Shown piece after piece: positions 22,691 through 33,476 of a DNA stretch of 64,000 nt (positions are counted from its first letter, which is position 1; each line of letters starts with the position of its first letter). The stretch is taken from NCBI GenBank assembly GCA_036365145.1, contig JAEOAD010000032.1, positions 2,347,501 to 2,411,500 on the forward strand, written 5' to 3'. The notes beneath the pieces were generated by a model. That model was given only the letters and a program-made list of their open reading frames with translations. It ran no database searches and had not been told where the DNA came from. The stretch comes from Orientallactaga sibirica (lineage: Eukaryota; Chordata; Mammalia; Rodentia; Dipodidae). The position numbers and the translations under genes are program-made.

Positions 22691-22700
22691 CCAGTATTTT

Positions 22701-23489
22701 ACTTTAATTCTGGTAAACCCATTCACACATACACACCAAAAAGACATACATTAAGTATTTTTGAAACAGAAATTATCATACTTCAACATATTACATTAAT
22801 TTGAGATTTTCTTTCGAGCTGTTATTAGCTGAATTTTATGTTTAACAGTTAATTCTTGTGAGAGATATAAGATTGGAAGTAAATGTATTCATTTCAGGAC
22901 ATTTTGTGAATAAATTAGGTAGCTGCTGTAGATGAAGGAAGGAGTTGACAGGCTGAGATGAGTAAAATAGCAGTGTGGTCTTCAAAACTAGCTGGTTTGT
23001 TGGTGACATGTGTTAGAATCATAGCTCACAGCTTTCCATAGGCATGGATATGATAGACAGGCAAGAACTAGGGTAATGCATGGCCTGCCTCCAGACCAAG
23101 ATCTTACAAACTCATCATTTGCATTGTGGCTATATGAATTTATTTAACCTATAACTTGATCATGCTACCATAACTTACAAGACCTTGGCCATTCTAAAGG
23201 GAAAATGTGGCTGTACAACTGACCTTGACAGGTCACTTAAATTTATCATTATGAATTATATTTTCCCCAGACCAATATAATAATGACTACTGAATGAGAG
23301 TTCTGAAATAATCACTGCAAAAATCCATATGCAAGGTTTTGGCGCTATCTGAATTTCACTGGTGAATACAAAATGTGTATATGTTTGAAGTCTACAGTTC
23401 ATTTAAGTTTCAAAGGGTACTGTATAAAGCACCAACAGAAACATACTCAGTACATACTGAAGAATCAAACAAGTAGCATGGTTTATCTT
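22701..23489. other. Unique sequence
   Basis: No gene or repeat recognised. Confidence 0.5.
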
Positions 23490-23930
23490 CATCCAAATTC
23501 ATGTTGAACTTCTACTCCCACGTGGTGGTGTCAGGACGGTAGACCTAGGGGGTGATTAGCCATGGCCTTCATGAATGGACGCACGTTTGTCAAAAGGGGC
23601 TGGGTTAGCTCTCTGGGGACTGGATAGGGTCTCACAGGACAGAGTTATTTCCTGTTGTTCTGGTGTAGCTACCGCAGTCATTTTACTACAAAGGCACCCC
23701 GTTGTTTCCCCTCAGTCTCGTCTACATGTGCCCACTTCGCCTTCCCACAGCTCTGCCATCCTATAAAGTCATCTAAGGCTTCACCAGACGAAGACCACTG
23801 GTGGCAGCCAGATCTTGGTGTTCTCAGGCTCTAGGGTTCTGAGTAAAAAATAAAACTTTTTCATTACAAATCACCCAGTGTCGTGCCTTTTATTTTACTT
23901 ACAGAGATTGGACTAAAACAGATACATACA
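23490..23930 (+). repeat. MST-like MaLR LTR
   Basis: Landmarks of MST LTRs are in order: CTCCCACGTGGTGGTGTCAG, 'GGCCTTCATGAATGGAC', the CCACTTCGCCTTCCCACAGC segment, 'GGCTTCACCAGACGAAGACC', an AATAAAACTTTTTCATTACA polyadenylation-like signal, 'ACCCAGTGTCGTGCC' and 'TTGGACTAAAACAG'. It is a solo LTR, diverged. Confidence 0.75.
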
Positions 23931-24490
23931 TTTCATGATCTTTCATCTTCCTAAATAATGTTCACAAATAGATATTAGCAATGAAGTTGATTCCATCCAA
24001 AGACACAACCATATAACTAGGGTTATCAATCAAAACCTGTGTGACGAAGCCAGTACTACAGTAGTTGGTTTGTACTTTCTGTGAATCAGCTTCCTACCCA
24101 ACTGGACTCACATACATTTCCATGTTATTTAGAGATAATAAATTAACAATATAAGTAGATTTAAGACATGAAGAAAGCCTTGTTTATTAAAGTTATCACC
24201 AATACTTTCAGTCATAACCAGGTCATTATTCAATTTTATTCTTGTCTGCTAGTTGCTAAAGGCATAAAGGAAATTTATTTCATATCTACACATATGAATC
24301 TACTTGGTAATTAAGAACTCATTTCTTCATATTGTGGCATGACTTCTGAAAAGAATAAACAGAAAAGGTCTATGCAGTCTCATTACAAATTTGAGCACTT
24401 TTACAAAATGCTCTGACCTCTCCTTGGGAAGAAATGTCTTTATAACAATAAATGTTCATTTTAATTAATGCAGTATGTTATCAAAACATC
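23931..24490. other. Unique sequence
   Basis: No gene or repeat recognised. Confidence 0.5.
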
Positions 24491-24494
24491 AGAG

Positions 24495-24580
24495 TGGGGT
24501 GTGTAACTCAATGGTGGATACTTGAATAACATGAGCAAAGCCTTAGGTTCAGTCCTCAGTAGAACAAAACAAACTAAAAT
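24495..24580 (+). repeat. ID-like SINE
   Basis: GGGGTGTGTAACTCAATGGT, then AAAGCCTTAGGTTCAGTCCT and CAGTAGAACAAAACAAAC, match the BC1/ID layout of box A, box B and A-rich tail. The copy is diverged. Confidence 0.65.
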
Positions 24581-24887
24581 GAAAAAAAATCACATAATTC
24601 TAAACTAAATTGTTCATTTGTCCAAGTACATTACAATTTAAGGAAGAAAATTTTTTCCCATGAAGGTTTCAGAAAACTTAGACATGAAGTTGATCAAAAC
24701 CTCTTTTAGTAATAGAGGATCTAACCCCAATGTAATTGTACTGTCAAGACCAAAGTATGCATTATCTTAAAACAATATAACTATGTAATATAAAGGTAAC
24801 AAGACAGCTTTAAAATCACTAGGGGAGATCAATTTTTCTCTGAAACAAACAACATTCATATATTTTTCCTATTTAAAAGCAAAATGT

Positions 24888-25149
24888 GGGCTAGAGCGAT
24901 GGCTTAGTGGTTAAGGCGTTTGCCTGCAAAGCCAAAGGACCCATGGTAGACTCCCCAGGACCCATGTTAGACAGTTGCACAAGGGGCCACACATGTCTGG
25001 AGTCCATTTGCAGTGGCTGGAGGCCCTGGCAAACCCATTTTCTCTCTCTCTCTCTCTCTTTCTCTCTCCCTCTCTCCCTCCCTCCCTCTCTCTCTGTCAA
25101 ATAAATAAATAAATAAATAAATAAATAAAAATAAAACATTTTTTTAAAA
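24888..25149 (+). mobile_element. DIP SINE with 13-bp TSD
   Basis: Full-length copy with a long CT tract (about 25038-25098) and an AAATAAAT tail of about eight units. The TSD AAAAGCAAAATGT is perfect at 24875-24887 and 25150-25162. The low divergence and perfect TSD suggest a young insertion. Confidence 0.93.
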
Positions 25150-25162
25150 AAAAGCAAAATGT

Positions 25163-25279
25163 CGAGTCTGGGAGATGGCTCAATGAGTAAAGTGTTTGCT
25201 GCTGCATCAGCACTTAAGTAGCACGTGTTTGTAATCCCAGAGATGGCACGGAGAGATAGGAACATCAGACATTCCAGTG
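25163..25279 (+). repeat. Diverged B2/B4-like SINE head fragment
   Basis: It starts CTGGGAGATGGCTCAATGAG and includes a 'TTGTAATCCCAGAGATGG' B1-like phrase. It is truncated where the 5S-like segment begins. Confidence 0.5.
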
Positions 25280-25350
25280 GTCTATGTCCACACTACTCTG
25301 AATGTACCAGATCTTGTCTGGATGGACCCAGTTAATACTTAGATGGGAGA
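25280..25350 (+). pseudogene. 5S rRNA-like pseudogene segment
   Basis: The first 41 bases (GTCTATGTCCACACTACTCT, then GAATGTACCAGATCTTGTCT) align base for base with the 5' part of vertebrate 5S rRNA, with about seven differences. After a gap of some 22 bases the text GTTAATACTTAGATGGGAGA matches the box C-containing 3' part. The last third of 5S is not recognisable. It is a decayed, internally deleted copy and cannot be a working 5S gene. It abuts a SINE head, so it may be part of a composite repeat rather than an independent retrocopy. Confidence 0.65.
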
Positions 25351-25412
25351 AGCTCAATCTTCCAGCTGAGACTGGCAAACACTACAGTGAGCAACAAAAA
25401 TTGATCACCATG

Positions 25413-25540
25413 AGGCCAGATGTGGTGGCGCACGTGCAGAACTTGGCAGGCAGAGGTAGGAGGATCGCCATGAGTTCAAGGCCACCCTGAGACTACATTT
25501 CCAGGTCAGCCTGGGCTAGAGTGAGACCTACCTCAAAAAA
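25413..25540 (+). mobile_element. B1 SINE with 19-bp TSD (one mismatch)
   Basis: It begins GGCCAGATGTGGTGGCGCAC and ends GAGACCTACCTCAAAAAA, with a short internal deletion around the CATTTCCAGGTC segment. The TSD CAAAAATTGATCACCATGA (25394-25412) is repeated at 25541-25559 with one A-to-C difference. Confidence 0.92.
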
Positions 25541-25559
25541 CAAAAATTGCTCACCATGA

Positions 25560-26195
25560 AATGAGACAGTTAAATCATGCAATCTGAGGCTCATGAACAT
25601 TACAAAAGGAGTCATGAAAAGTGAGAGCCAGAAGATGGGGAGAAGTACTATGGAACTGCGTCTGGATCCAACATAGCCACTGCATTCGTGACCTCACAGC
25701 AACTGTCGTCACCCACACAACATGCATATAGTCTTAAGCCCAGTACCATTCTATAACAGATGGTGTAGGAGGGTAGCGGGTCTCTACCCCCCTTACCTGA
25801 GGGGTTATTGGCAGTTAATGGCTGCTGGAGGAGACATTTACTCAGTTGAGAAGCAACTGGTAAGTTCCACTTGCTCTGGTAAATAATCTCAAACCAATGT
25901 CCATGCACGAAACCCTGATTATACTCTGACAGTCATGCAGAAACACAAGGAGAAAAAGACATTAAAACAGAATAGGGACTGGTGGGAAACAAGATAGGGT
26001 TCAGTGGAAGAGGAATGGGGAAGGGTCTCAAGACAATATAATAGGAGTGTATTTTGATGAAAATACATAATAGATACATAAAAAGAGGACATTAATGAAA
26101 TATGAAACACACAAAACTGGAAGGCTGGCCTCAAAACAATGTTGAAAAGGGGACAGACAGCAGAAAAATCACTATGGCATGTAAATGCTTACATG
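25560..26195. other. Unique sequence
   Basis: No gene recognised. An open frame on the minus strand (25648-25908) has no known motif. Confidence 0.45.
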
Positions 26196-26240
26196 TACAT
26201 GCACATACGCACGCATGTGCGCACACACAGACACACACAA
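26196..26240. repeat. Imperfect CA/TG-rich microsatellite
   Basis: Short alternating purine-pyrimidine units (ACATGTACATGCACATACGC, then CACACACAGACACACACA) form a low-complexity, potentially Z-DNA-prone block. Confidence 0.75.
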
Positions 26241-26625
26241 TCATTCATATAATTAAAACCAAACTTTTAATTTTCAAATATTATTGTTTTACCAATACAC
26301 TAAAAATGTACTGACACTTTGGAATTCCATATTTGAAAATATTGGTGAACTTCCTCAAGTGGGTTGGGGGTTACTTTTGGAAATTGTTCACCTAAATTTC
26401 TCATTTATCTGAAAGCCTACTCTCTCTTTAACAAACAGAAATAATTAGTTGAATGTTGTGGTCTTACAAATATGGTTTTTAAGCAAGATACAAGTTTTAT
26501 CATTCACATAATGAAAATGTTTTCTACATTTTGTAGTCAATAAAGCAGTTTGTTTTCAAATGCTAGAAATTAGGTTCTCTCTAAAAATAGTTTATTTTTG
26601 CTATGGCTGAACAAGTAAAAATGAT
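26241..26625. other. Unique AT-rich sequence
   Basis: No gene or repeat recognised. Confidence 0.45.
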
Positions 26626-26627
26626 GG

Positions 26628-26935
26628 CTGGGAGCTGGCTCCGTTCACCACACAAGCATGAAGGCCGGAGTTTGATCCCCAGCACCTAGATAAGATGCTG
26701 CATGTGGTGGAACACACCTATCATCCAAGCTAGTTTAGCCCCATCAGTGGCTCTAGATTCAGTCAGAGATCCTGTCCCACAATGTAAGGTAGAGAGCGAC
26801 TGAGGAAAACACTAAACTTCAACCTCTGCCTTTCATGTGCATGTGCATGGGCACACATGTACACACAGATCAGCAAACACACATACCCACAAGAATGCAC
26901 ACACTCATGCATACACACACTCATGTTTTTGAAAG
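26628..26935 (+). repeat. B4-like SINE with CA-rich end
   Basis: GGGAGCTGGCTCCGTTCACC, followed by 'GGAGTTTGATCCCCAGCACC' and a CATGTGGTGGAACACACC passage, is a B4-type head. The 3' part is a long imperfect CA/TG block (about 26835-26930). The copy is diverged. Confidence 0.6.
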
Positions 26936-28011
26936 TAAAGACATTTAAGAGGAAAATGGAAGCTGTATTTGAAATCAGTGTTAGCTGTATTTTTGGTACC
27001 ACACTAAGACTAGATGAAAGAAAGAGAAGAAAAGCGAGGAAGAAACTCAACATTCCCTGGACCCTCTGTGCATGCCGCAGCCTGCTCTTGGCTCTCACAT
27101 CGTCCTTTCTGCAGTCCTGGAAGGACAGGCCCCTCACAGCATCCTCCCAGAGCAGGAGGCAAGGACGCGAGTCACACAGAACCAGTGGCAATGTCAAGTC
27201 TTAATTTCAGGTTTGGACTCTAAACACATCATCCACGTAGCTTAGGAGTGTGGAAAAGTGTATAAGACAAAGCACAACCCAAAATTCAGAGTCCCAATGC
27301 CAGGCTAAGGGACAGAATTCTAAATAAGGCCATTTCCGCCCTTGGAAGGAGTTTCGAGAGCCACGCAGAGAAGCATCTCGGAGGAGATTTCTGTGAGGAG
27401 ATAGGATTATGTGGGATAAATGCTTAGCAGCTCAACTCTAAATCACCTTAATGCCCACCCATTTAGTAGCAGACACACCCAAGTTCAATCACACTGCCAT
27501 TCTTAACCCTTGACTCTAGCCATAGGAAGGCGTTCCCTTCCTTATAGCCAGCAAGAAGCACATAGAGCAGTTACCTCCAAGTCTCATTGGTTCCTTCAGA
27601 AAAGGAAGCCAAATGTTATCATGCCAAAGCCAGTTAAAACAGACATCACATGCTATCACCAAAGAAGAGTCTCACTTCTCTCTAATATCTACAGTGTGCA
27701 AGAAATTGGGGTGGGGTGACATGACTTATTAAAAATAAATAAAGACCCAACTCTGATGTAATATACTGTTGGATTCTTGGTGGACCCAAAGCCATGTCTA
27801 GATCAGGAGCGAACTCTGAAGAACCCAAAGCGAGCATGAGCTCACCCTCCGGTGTACCACGTAACAAGAGAGTCCCTTGGCCCTAGACAAAGAGGGCAGC
27901 ATGTGCTGTGCTCCCCAGACATGCGTTGACACCATTTGGAATGACACCATCAAGTGAGGTATATCTCAAATGCTGCGCTCTATAAAACTGAGGTATCTTA
28001 AATCTCTCAAG
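26936..28011. other. Unique sequence
   Basis: No gene recognised. Overlapping frames on both strands at 26763-27223 share a GC-richer patch (27050-27190) but no protein family is recognisable, and part of the minus-strand frame lies in the SINE. Confidence 0.45.
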
Positions 28012-28102
28012 GTCTAAAACATGGTCACCTGCACATCACTGATGCAAAGAAGGAAATCGAAAAGTATCGGGTAGAGCTCCTGGAACAATCTCATTGTATA
28101 TG
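28012..28102 (+). other. Candidate unrecognised exon (91 bp), low confidence
   Basis: An AG acceptor after a short pyrimidine-rich run (28010-28011) and a strong ATG|GTAAGT donor (28103) bracket 91 bases with one clean frame. The translation contains KHGHLHITDAKKEIEKYRVE followed by LLEQSHCIW, a charged, helix-prone stretch like part of a coiled coil. The frame would enter in phase 1 and leave in phase 2. A TAA follows just past the donor and another lies just upstream of the acceptor (27999-28001), so only splicing would keep it open. I do not recognise the protein. Chance pairs of splice signals are common, so this needs comparative data. Confidence 0.2.
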
Positions 28103-29983
28103 GTAAGTGGAACTTGCATCCTTCCAAATGTCCAGCCTGCAGGATTCTACATTACGTTGTCTTAGGAGAGTCGGGGACAGCAGATTCAGCTGGCCCATGG
28201 GGTAGAAGCAAGGTGACTTGTATGCTTCGTCAGTCAATAATTGTACTTTGGGGTGTTCATGGAAACTAGTGGCTTAAAAATGGATAGTGTGGACATGCAG
28301 AAGATTAGAGAAGGACATTCCATAGTGACCCTGTGTATTCGGGGAATATGGAAGTGCAGAACATAAAATGAAGCCAAGGCACATACATATCCTACATTTG
28401 GTATAGGGTTAGAGAGGTAGGTGACATAATGGCACAGGCACTGTGAGGACATAAGATCTCTTAGCAGATGAGCAAGCTGATCAAACACCACAGAGAACAA
28501 GCTGAAATGTGCACGCACACATGAAGGAATGTGGATGTCCCTTACAGAGTCACAAGTGTGAACAAGCTCTTTAATACAATCCAAATAAAAAAACCAAAAA
28601 CCCATTTTGTTAAAAGAATTTAAATACAAAAATATGTTAAGGAAGAATAATAACAAATAACTTAATATTTTATTTCCAACCATATCCATGGCACCACACT
28701 GATGCTAAGTACCATTTTAAGTAAACCCCGAGTGAGTTTAATTCGGTCAAAGCTCTGCACTACTTGGTAATGCTCCAAAAATGATGCTATAGAAAATGCA
28801 GGCTTCCAAAATTATGCATGTGTCGCCTAGATGCACAGGCCACCCACACAGTGATTCATATTCTCGCTCTTCCTCTCTTCTTTCCACTGGCATGCTTATG
28901 TTCTCTTCCCTCCTCCTTCCTTTCTCTCTCTCCTTCCCTATGGGCACAGCATTACCACTAATAATCAGAAATATTATCAGGAAACATACGCTCATTTTCT
29001 AAATACACACTCATGTGCGTGTGAAGTAAAAGGCGAGGACTGATGAGCAGGAATCTGTGACTACAGGAGTCAGAAAACGTCTTACAACATTACATCATAC
29101 TTCACTGTTCAGTTTTCACTAATGCTTCAGTAAGTAACAACATTCTAAGTTCCATATTGTGACATAGTGTGAGCATGGAAGGAATATAGAGAGAGATTAT
29201 TTGGTTACCTCCTTTCAGTGATATTAGCCATGTGTTTCTGGAATTCAGTTAAATCCGCACAAATATTCATACATTTTTATGTCTTGCGTAAATACAGCGA
29301 TGTGCACCCATGCCTCTAAACGACAGAACACGCCAGTGAAAATCCTCTTCCTAATGGCAAAGAGCCACATTATCTATTTGTCACCAGTGAGCCAGCGCAC
29401 TATGTAATACTTTAAATTTTCTGTCATGTCAATACTCAAGCAGCTGTACTCGTTTTATTTTAGAAATCCAAAAGCAAAATACTCCTGAGTACAGCCAGCC
29501 ATTATGTATTAGAGATACCGAGAGGAAAAAATAAATTGAAGGAGATAGATAGAAAAGACCACGTGTAGCCTAGCCCAGGGATTTCTAACTAGCAGGGAAC
29601 AACTAAAGTGCTTGTGAACATATTTGCATAGTATTGACCAACATACATACAACACCAGTTTCTGTGGATTGGAAAGGTACTGAGGGAAAACCAAAAATTA
29701 AAAGTGCTTATGGAAGGGAAAGATTTTTAGACACAGGAACCCTCTATGGAAGCAGCTTCATCTCCCCCGCCATCTACCTCCAAAGAGTCAGTGGAAGTAC
29801 ACTCATGGATGGCTTAATGACGGGGATGCCTTCCAATAAATGTATCATTAGGAAATCTCACTGGTATGTGAACAGCACAGTGTGGAGTCTCCTCGGCAGA
29901 CAGTGCAGGTCAGCCCTCCAAATGATAGGTCAATGCAATCAAGAGAGGCAGTGCACATGGCACAGTGTTTTCCAGCATTTCTT
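28103..29983. other. Unique sequence, 1.9 kb
   Basis: No recognised gene or repeat. A pyrimidine-rich patch at about 28862-28940 gives a chance open frame. The longest frames (28234-28689 minus, 29634-30026 plus) have no known motif and the second runs into a SINE. Confidence 0.45.
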
Positions 29984-30125
29984 AAAATATATTTTAATTA
30001 TATATTTGAGAAAGAGAGGCAGATAGAAAGGGAGAGAATGGGTACGCCAGGGCCTCTAGCCATTGCCAACGAACTCCAAATGTGATTCCACCTTGGGCAA
30101 GTATCTTAACTGCTGAGCCATCTTC
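29984..30125 (-). repeat. DIP SINE with large internal deletion, minus strand
   Basis: The tail, CT tract and the part with GGTACGCCAGGGCCTCTAGC are present on the right-to-left reading, then the text jumps to the head end with TATCTTAACTGCTGAGCC. About 90 bases of the body are missing. Confidence 0.8.
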
Positions 30126-30171
30126 AGTACTTTTCTATTTTAGTGGGAAGTATAGTCTGAGTTAATTATAA

Positions 30172-30560
30172 GTGGGCTGAGGAAATGGCTTAGCAGTTAA
30201 GGCATTTGCCTGCGAAGCATAAGGACCCTGGTTCAATTCCCGAGGTCCCATGTAAGCCAAGGAGATGCATGTGTCTGGAGTTCGTTTGCAGTGGCTAGAG
30301 GCCCTGGCATGCACATTCTCTCTGTCTTTTTTTTTTTTTTTTTTTTGGTTTTTCGAGGTAGGGTTTCGCTCCAGTCCAGGCTGACCTGGAATTCACTATG
30401 TAGTCTCAGGGTGGCCTCGAACTCATGGCGATCCCCCTACCTCTGCCTCCCAAGTGCAAGGATTAAAGGCGTGCGCCACCACGCCCAGCTCTCTGTCTTT
30501 CTATCTACATCTTCCTCTCTCTCTTTCTCTCAAATAATAAATAAATAAAATATTAAAATA
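30172..30560 (+). mobile_element. DIP SINE split by a B1 insertion
   Basis: The DIP copy starts at GTGGGCTGAGGAAATGGCTT and runs to CATTCTCTCTGTCTTT at about 30329. It resumes at about 30489 with CTCTCTGTCTTTCTATC and ends in an AAATAAATAAA tail. The gap is a B1 element (30330-30488). Confidence 0.92.
30330..30488 (-). mobile_element. B1 SINE inserted in a DIP element, 12-bp TSD
   Basis: The B1 copy is in reverse orientation and begins with a T-run (its A tail), then GGTTTTTCGAGGTAGGGTTT and so on to CCACCACGCCCAG. The host sequence CTCTCTGTCTTT is duplicated on both sides (30318-30329 and 30489-30500). The B1 therefore landed in the CT-rich tract of an older DIP. Confidence 0.95.
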
Positions 30561-30806
30561 AAATAACTATAAGTATAGTAAAAGCCAATAAAATGATTGC
30601 TTGTTTTCAAGTATTTAGCACCATGCTTAGTATATGTTGTTCTTAATCTTCCTATACCTGGTGGCATGGTAGTTCTTTGACACCAATATCATCATAGATG
30701 TGTTAGTATACATGGCCAGATGATGGGATGATGTAACCACAAGTAGTGTCCAGAGGCAATATCAGCTCCCTTGTAATATTATGAAATCACCACTATATAT
30801 GTGGTC

Positions 30807-31018
30807 ATTTTTTAATATTTTATTTTATTTATTTATTTTGATATATAGAGAGAGGTAGATAGAAAGAGAGCGAATGAGCCCACCTGAGCCTCTAGCCACT
30901 GCAAACAGGATGCATGCACCACCTTGTGCATCTGGCTTATGTGGGTCCTGGAGAATCAACCTGGGTCCTTTGGCTTTGCAGGCAAATGCCTTCACCACTA
31001 GCCCATCTCTCCAGCCCC
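30807..31018 (-). mobile_element. DIP SINE, minus strand, 10-bp TSD
   Basis: Reading from the right, the head (GGGGCTGGAGAGATGGGCTA) and body are intact apart from a short loss around the CTCCAG part. The tail is a TTTATTTATTT run. The TSD ATATGTGGTC is at 30797-30806 and 31019-31028. Confidence 0.9.
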
Positions 31019-31265
31019 ATATGTGGTCTATTTTTGTCTGAAACTTATTAATGTGGGTCAGAAGAACAGCAGAAAGATGATGTTAGTTGTCTCTGACATC
31101 CTTAAACTTTAAGGAAGAGGCCAGTACATAAGCACGGGCAGAATAAAATAGTTCAGGACAGAGAATATTTTCTGTTAGCAAACAGTTAGGAGAAGAGAAA
31201 CAAAATGACAGGTTATCATTTATTTAACTCATCCCTCACAAAAGATAGGAACAAAAAGCTTACAA

Positions 31266-31431
31266 GTGCTGGGCGTGGTGGCGCATGCCTTTAATCTCAT
31301 CACTCACTCGGGAGGCAGAGGTAGGAGAATAGCCGTGAGTTCGAGGTCACCCTGGGACTACACAGTGAATTCCAGGTCAGCCTGGGCTAGAACGAGACCC
31401 TACCCCAAAAAACAAAACAAAACAAACAAAA
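31266..31431 (+). mobile_element. B1 SINE
   Basis: It starts TGCTGGGCGTGGTGGCGCAT, includes the internal duplicated block (GACTACACAGTGAATTCCAG) and ends in a CAAAACAAAACAAA tail. A few extra bases near 31300 (CACTCACTCGGG) duplicate ACTC. Confidence 0.92.
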
Positions 31432-31439
31432 GAATTAAA

Positions 31440-31675
31440 CTAAAAACTAAGTGGTTACAGCACTTGCCTTCAGAGCCTAATGACTGGAGTTCAGTTCCTC
31501 AGTACCCATGTTATGCAAGATACACAGAGTGGCACATGCTTTCGGAGGCCATTTGCAGCAGCTGGAAGCCCTAGTACACCCATTTGTTTTTCTGTCTGTC
31601 TTTCTTCTATCTTTCTCTATATGCAAAGAAATAGATAAATAAAAATACATTTTACAAAATAATAAAAATAAAATA
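31440..31675 (+). repeat. DIP SINE, 5' part decayed
   Basis: The head is only partly recognisable (TAAGTGGTTACAGCACTTGC). The rest of the body is present with many substitutions, for example GGCACATGCTTTCGGAGGCC and CCATTTGCAGCAGCTGGAAG, and ends in an A-rich tail. It is older than most DIP copies here. Confidence 0.75.
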
Positions 31676-31814
31676 GGGAATCACTAGGTTGGAGCTACAT
31701 ATGGTAGAGATGCTTATGTGAAGTCAATAGTCACAACATATAGAAGCCAAGCGAACAAACTATGACAAATCGGAGAACCTGTGAGAAGGGATTTATAGGA
31801 AAACAAGAGATCAT

Positions 31815-31975
31815 CAAAAGAAACATGTGATTGAGTGGGAGAGGGGACATGATGGAGAGTGCAGTTTCAAAGGGGAAAGTGGGGGGAGGGAGGGAAGTAC
31901 CATGGGATATTGTCTACAATTAAGGAAGTTGTCAATAAAAATAAAAATAATAAAATTTTTAAAAAAGAAACAATG
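31815..31975 (+). repeat. L1 3'-end fragment
   Basis: GTTTCAAAGGGGAAAGTGGG, followed by 'GGAGGGAGGGAAGTACCATG' and 'GGAAGTTGTCAATAAAAAT', matches the L1 3' end at 54500-54600 in the same order. It has the AATAAA-like end and an A-rich tail. It is severely 5'-truncated, as usual for L1. Confidence 0.75.
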
Positions 31976-33024
31976 TGAGAAAAAATGGAGCAAAGCTGTA
32001 TTGGAGTTAACTTCTTCTTGTTCAAAGACACATGTATTAAAATATAATGCAATATGGCTGGACTCTCATTGGGTATTCATATTGTTTCTTTAAAGCATGA
32101 GTAGCCATAAAAAAGGGTGGTTTGCATTTCATGGAAAACACCCTGGGCAAAATGAAAGATACTTCATTAAATACTGGAAAAACTCAAATGTGAGGAAAAG
32201 CTGAAGAAAATACATTCAAGATCAAGACATAACCATGCCAAGAGAGTGGGCCATGTGGAAGACATACCCGAGACAACCCACAGGGAAAAAAAAAAAAACA
32301 TGAAAAGAGGGAAAAAAATAAAATATGAGCACGTGTGGTTTCCATAGCCGTGACAGAAAATAGCTTTCCTCAGCCAAGGAAGACTTGACACTCCAACATA
32401 CCACTCAAGAGCAGGCACAGAAAGAGATTCATGAAAAACATTAAAAAGCTGGCACTGAATGCTATTAACTCATATCAATAATTTTTCTGTTCAAGATTTT
32501 AAGCCCATAAAAAGGGAATATAAAGAAAAAACAAGACAACTTCTAGAGAACTACATTAAACTGGACTGACTTGAAATTGTATTTCTTCAAACCAAATACA
32601 AGAAAAACATGAAATGGAAATTCTCTACTCTTTTGAGAAAAAGAAAAGAAAAAAACTATGATTCAAGAAGTAAGCTCCCAGCATGTTCCTCTTCATCAGC
32701 TAAGAACATTTAAGTGTAACAGAAAGCCATTCTCTCATATGCAAATGCTCCTATGCTATTTAACATGCAAAGAAAAATTAGTAATTGAATGCCTATTTCA
32801 CCAAAATATAAGAACAAAGTTAAAAGTCAAGACTAGGAAGCCAGGTTTAAAGGGATAGAGGACAAAGTGGGGAATCGGCTATTTCTTAATAATTTTATTG
32901 TGGTCTCTGAGTTTCACGAAGTGATGGATATTATTTCAAATGTGGATTTCAAATATAACAATAGCAATTAAAACCATTAATGTTGAATACAAAAATGCAA
33001 TGTTATCAACAGAAATGAAGCTCT
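31976..33024. other. Unique AT-rich sequence, about 1 kb
   Basis: No gene recognised. The frame at 31827-32093 overlaps the L1 fragment and is not a gene. Confidence 0.5.
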
Positions 33025-33345
33025 CAGGTCTGAGAACTGAGCTCAGTGGGTAAAATGCTTGCCTCACTAGCACGTGGATATGTTGGGGCTCCAGTATCCA
33101 CATAAACTGCCAGGTGTGGTGGTACTTATCTGCACTCCCAGTGTCAAGGACATGGAGACAGAAATTCCTTGGGGCTTACTGGGTCAGCCTAATTGGCAAA
33201 CTCCAGACCAATGGGAGACCCTGTCCCAAAGCAGGTACATAGTGTCCCTCAGGATGACACTCAAGGCTGTCCTATAGCCTTCACACATGCACACCTGCAT
33301 ACACATAAACACAGACACACAAACATACACAAACACATAAAAAGA
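33025..33345 (+). repeat. B4/RSINE-like composite SINE
   Basis: A head with TGAGCTCAGTGGGTAAAATG and GCCTCACTAGCACGTGG is followed by the B1-like 'CAGGTGTGGTGGTACTTATC', a 'GAGACCCTGTCCCAAAGC' segment and a CA-rich end (ACACATGCACACCTGC and so on). Confidence 0.7.
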
Positions 33346-33353
33346 TTTTAAAA

Positions 33354-33475
33354 AGTGGCTGGAGAGATGGTTTCGTTATTAAAGCACTTGCCTGCTAAAC
33401 CTAAGGACCCAGGTGACACATGTGTCTGGAGTTCATTTGCACTGGCTAGAGCCCCATTCTTGAAACAAACAAAAT
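33354..33475 (+). repeat. Truncated DIP SINE
   Basis: The head (GTGGCTGGAGAGATGGTTTC) is intact. The middle is shortened (GACCCAGGTGACACATGTGT). The CT tract is lost, so the body runs directly into an A-rich tail. Confidence 0.8.
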
Positions 33476-33476
33476 A

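Noticed and set aside
24891..25265. 124-codon open frame on the minus strand
   Set aside because: It is a translation of the CT tract and body of a DIP SINE in reverse.
26763..27223. Opposed 144-, 115- and 69-codon frames
   Set aside because: They overlap on both strands, partly run through a SINE and its CA-rich tail, and none matches a known family.
28234..28689. 151-codon open frame on the minus strand
   Set aside because: It has no recognisable domain, is rich in codons expected from AT-rich DNA, and shows no start or splice context that stands out.
29634..30026. 130-codon open frame on the plus strand
   Set aside because: Its 3' end lies in a DIP SINE and the rest has no known motif.
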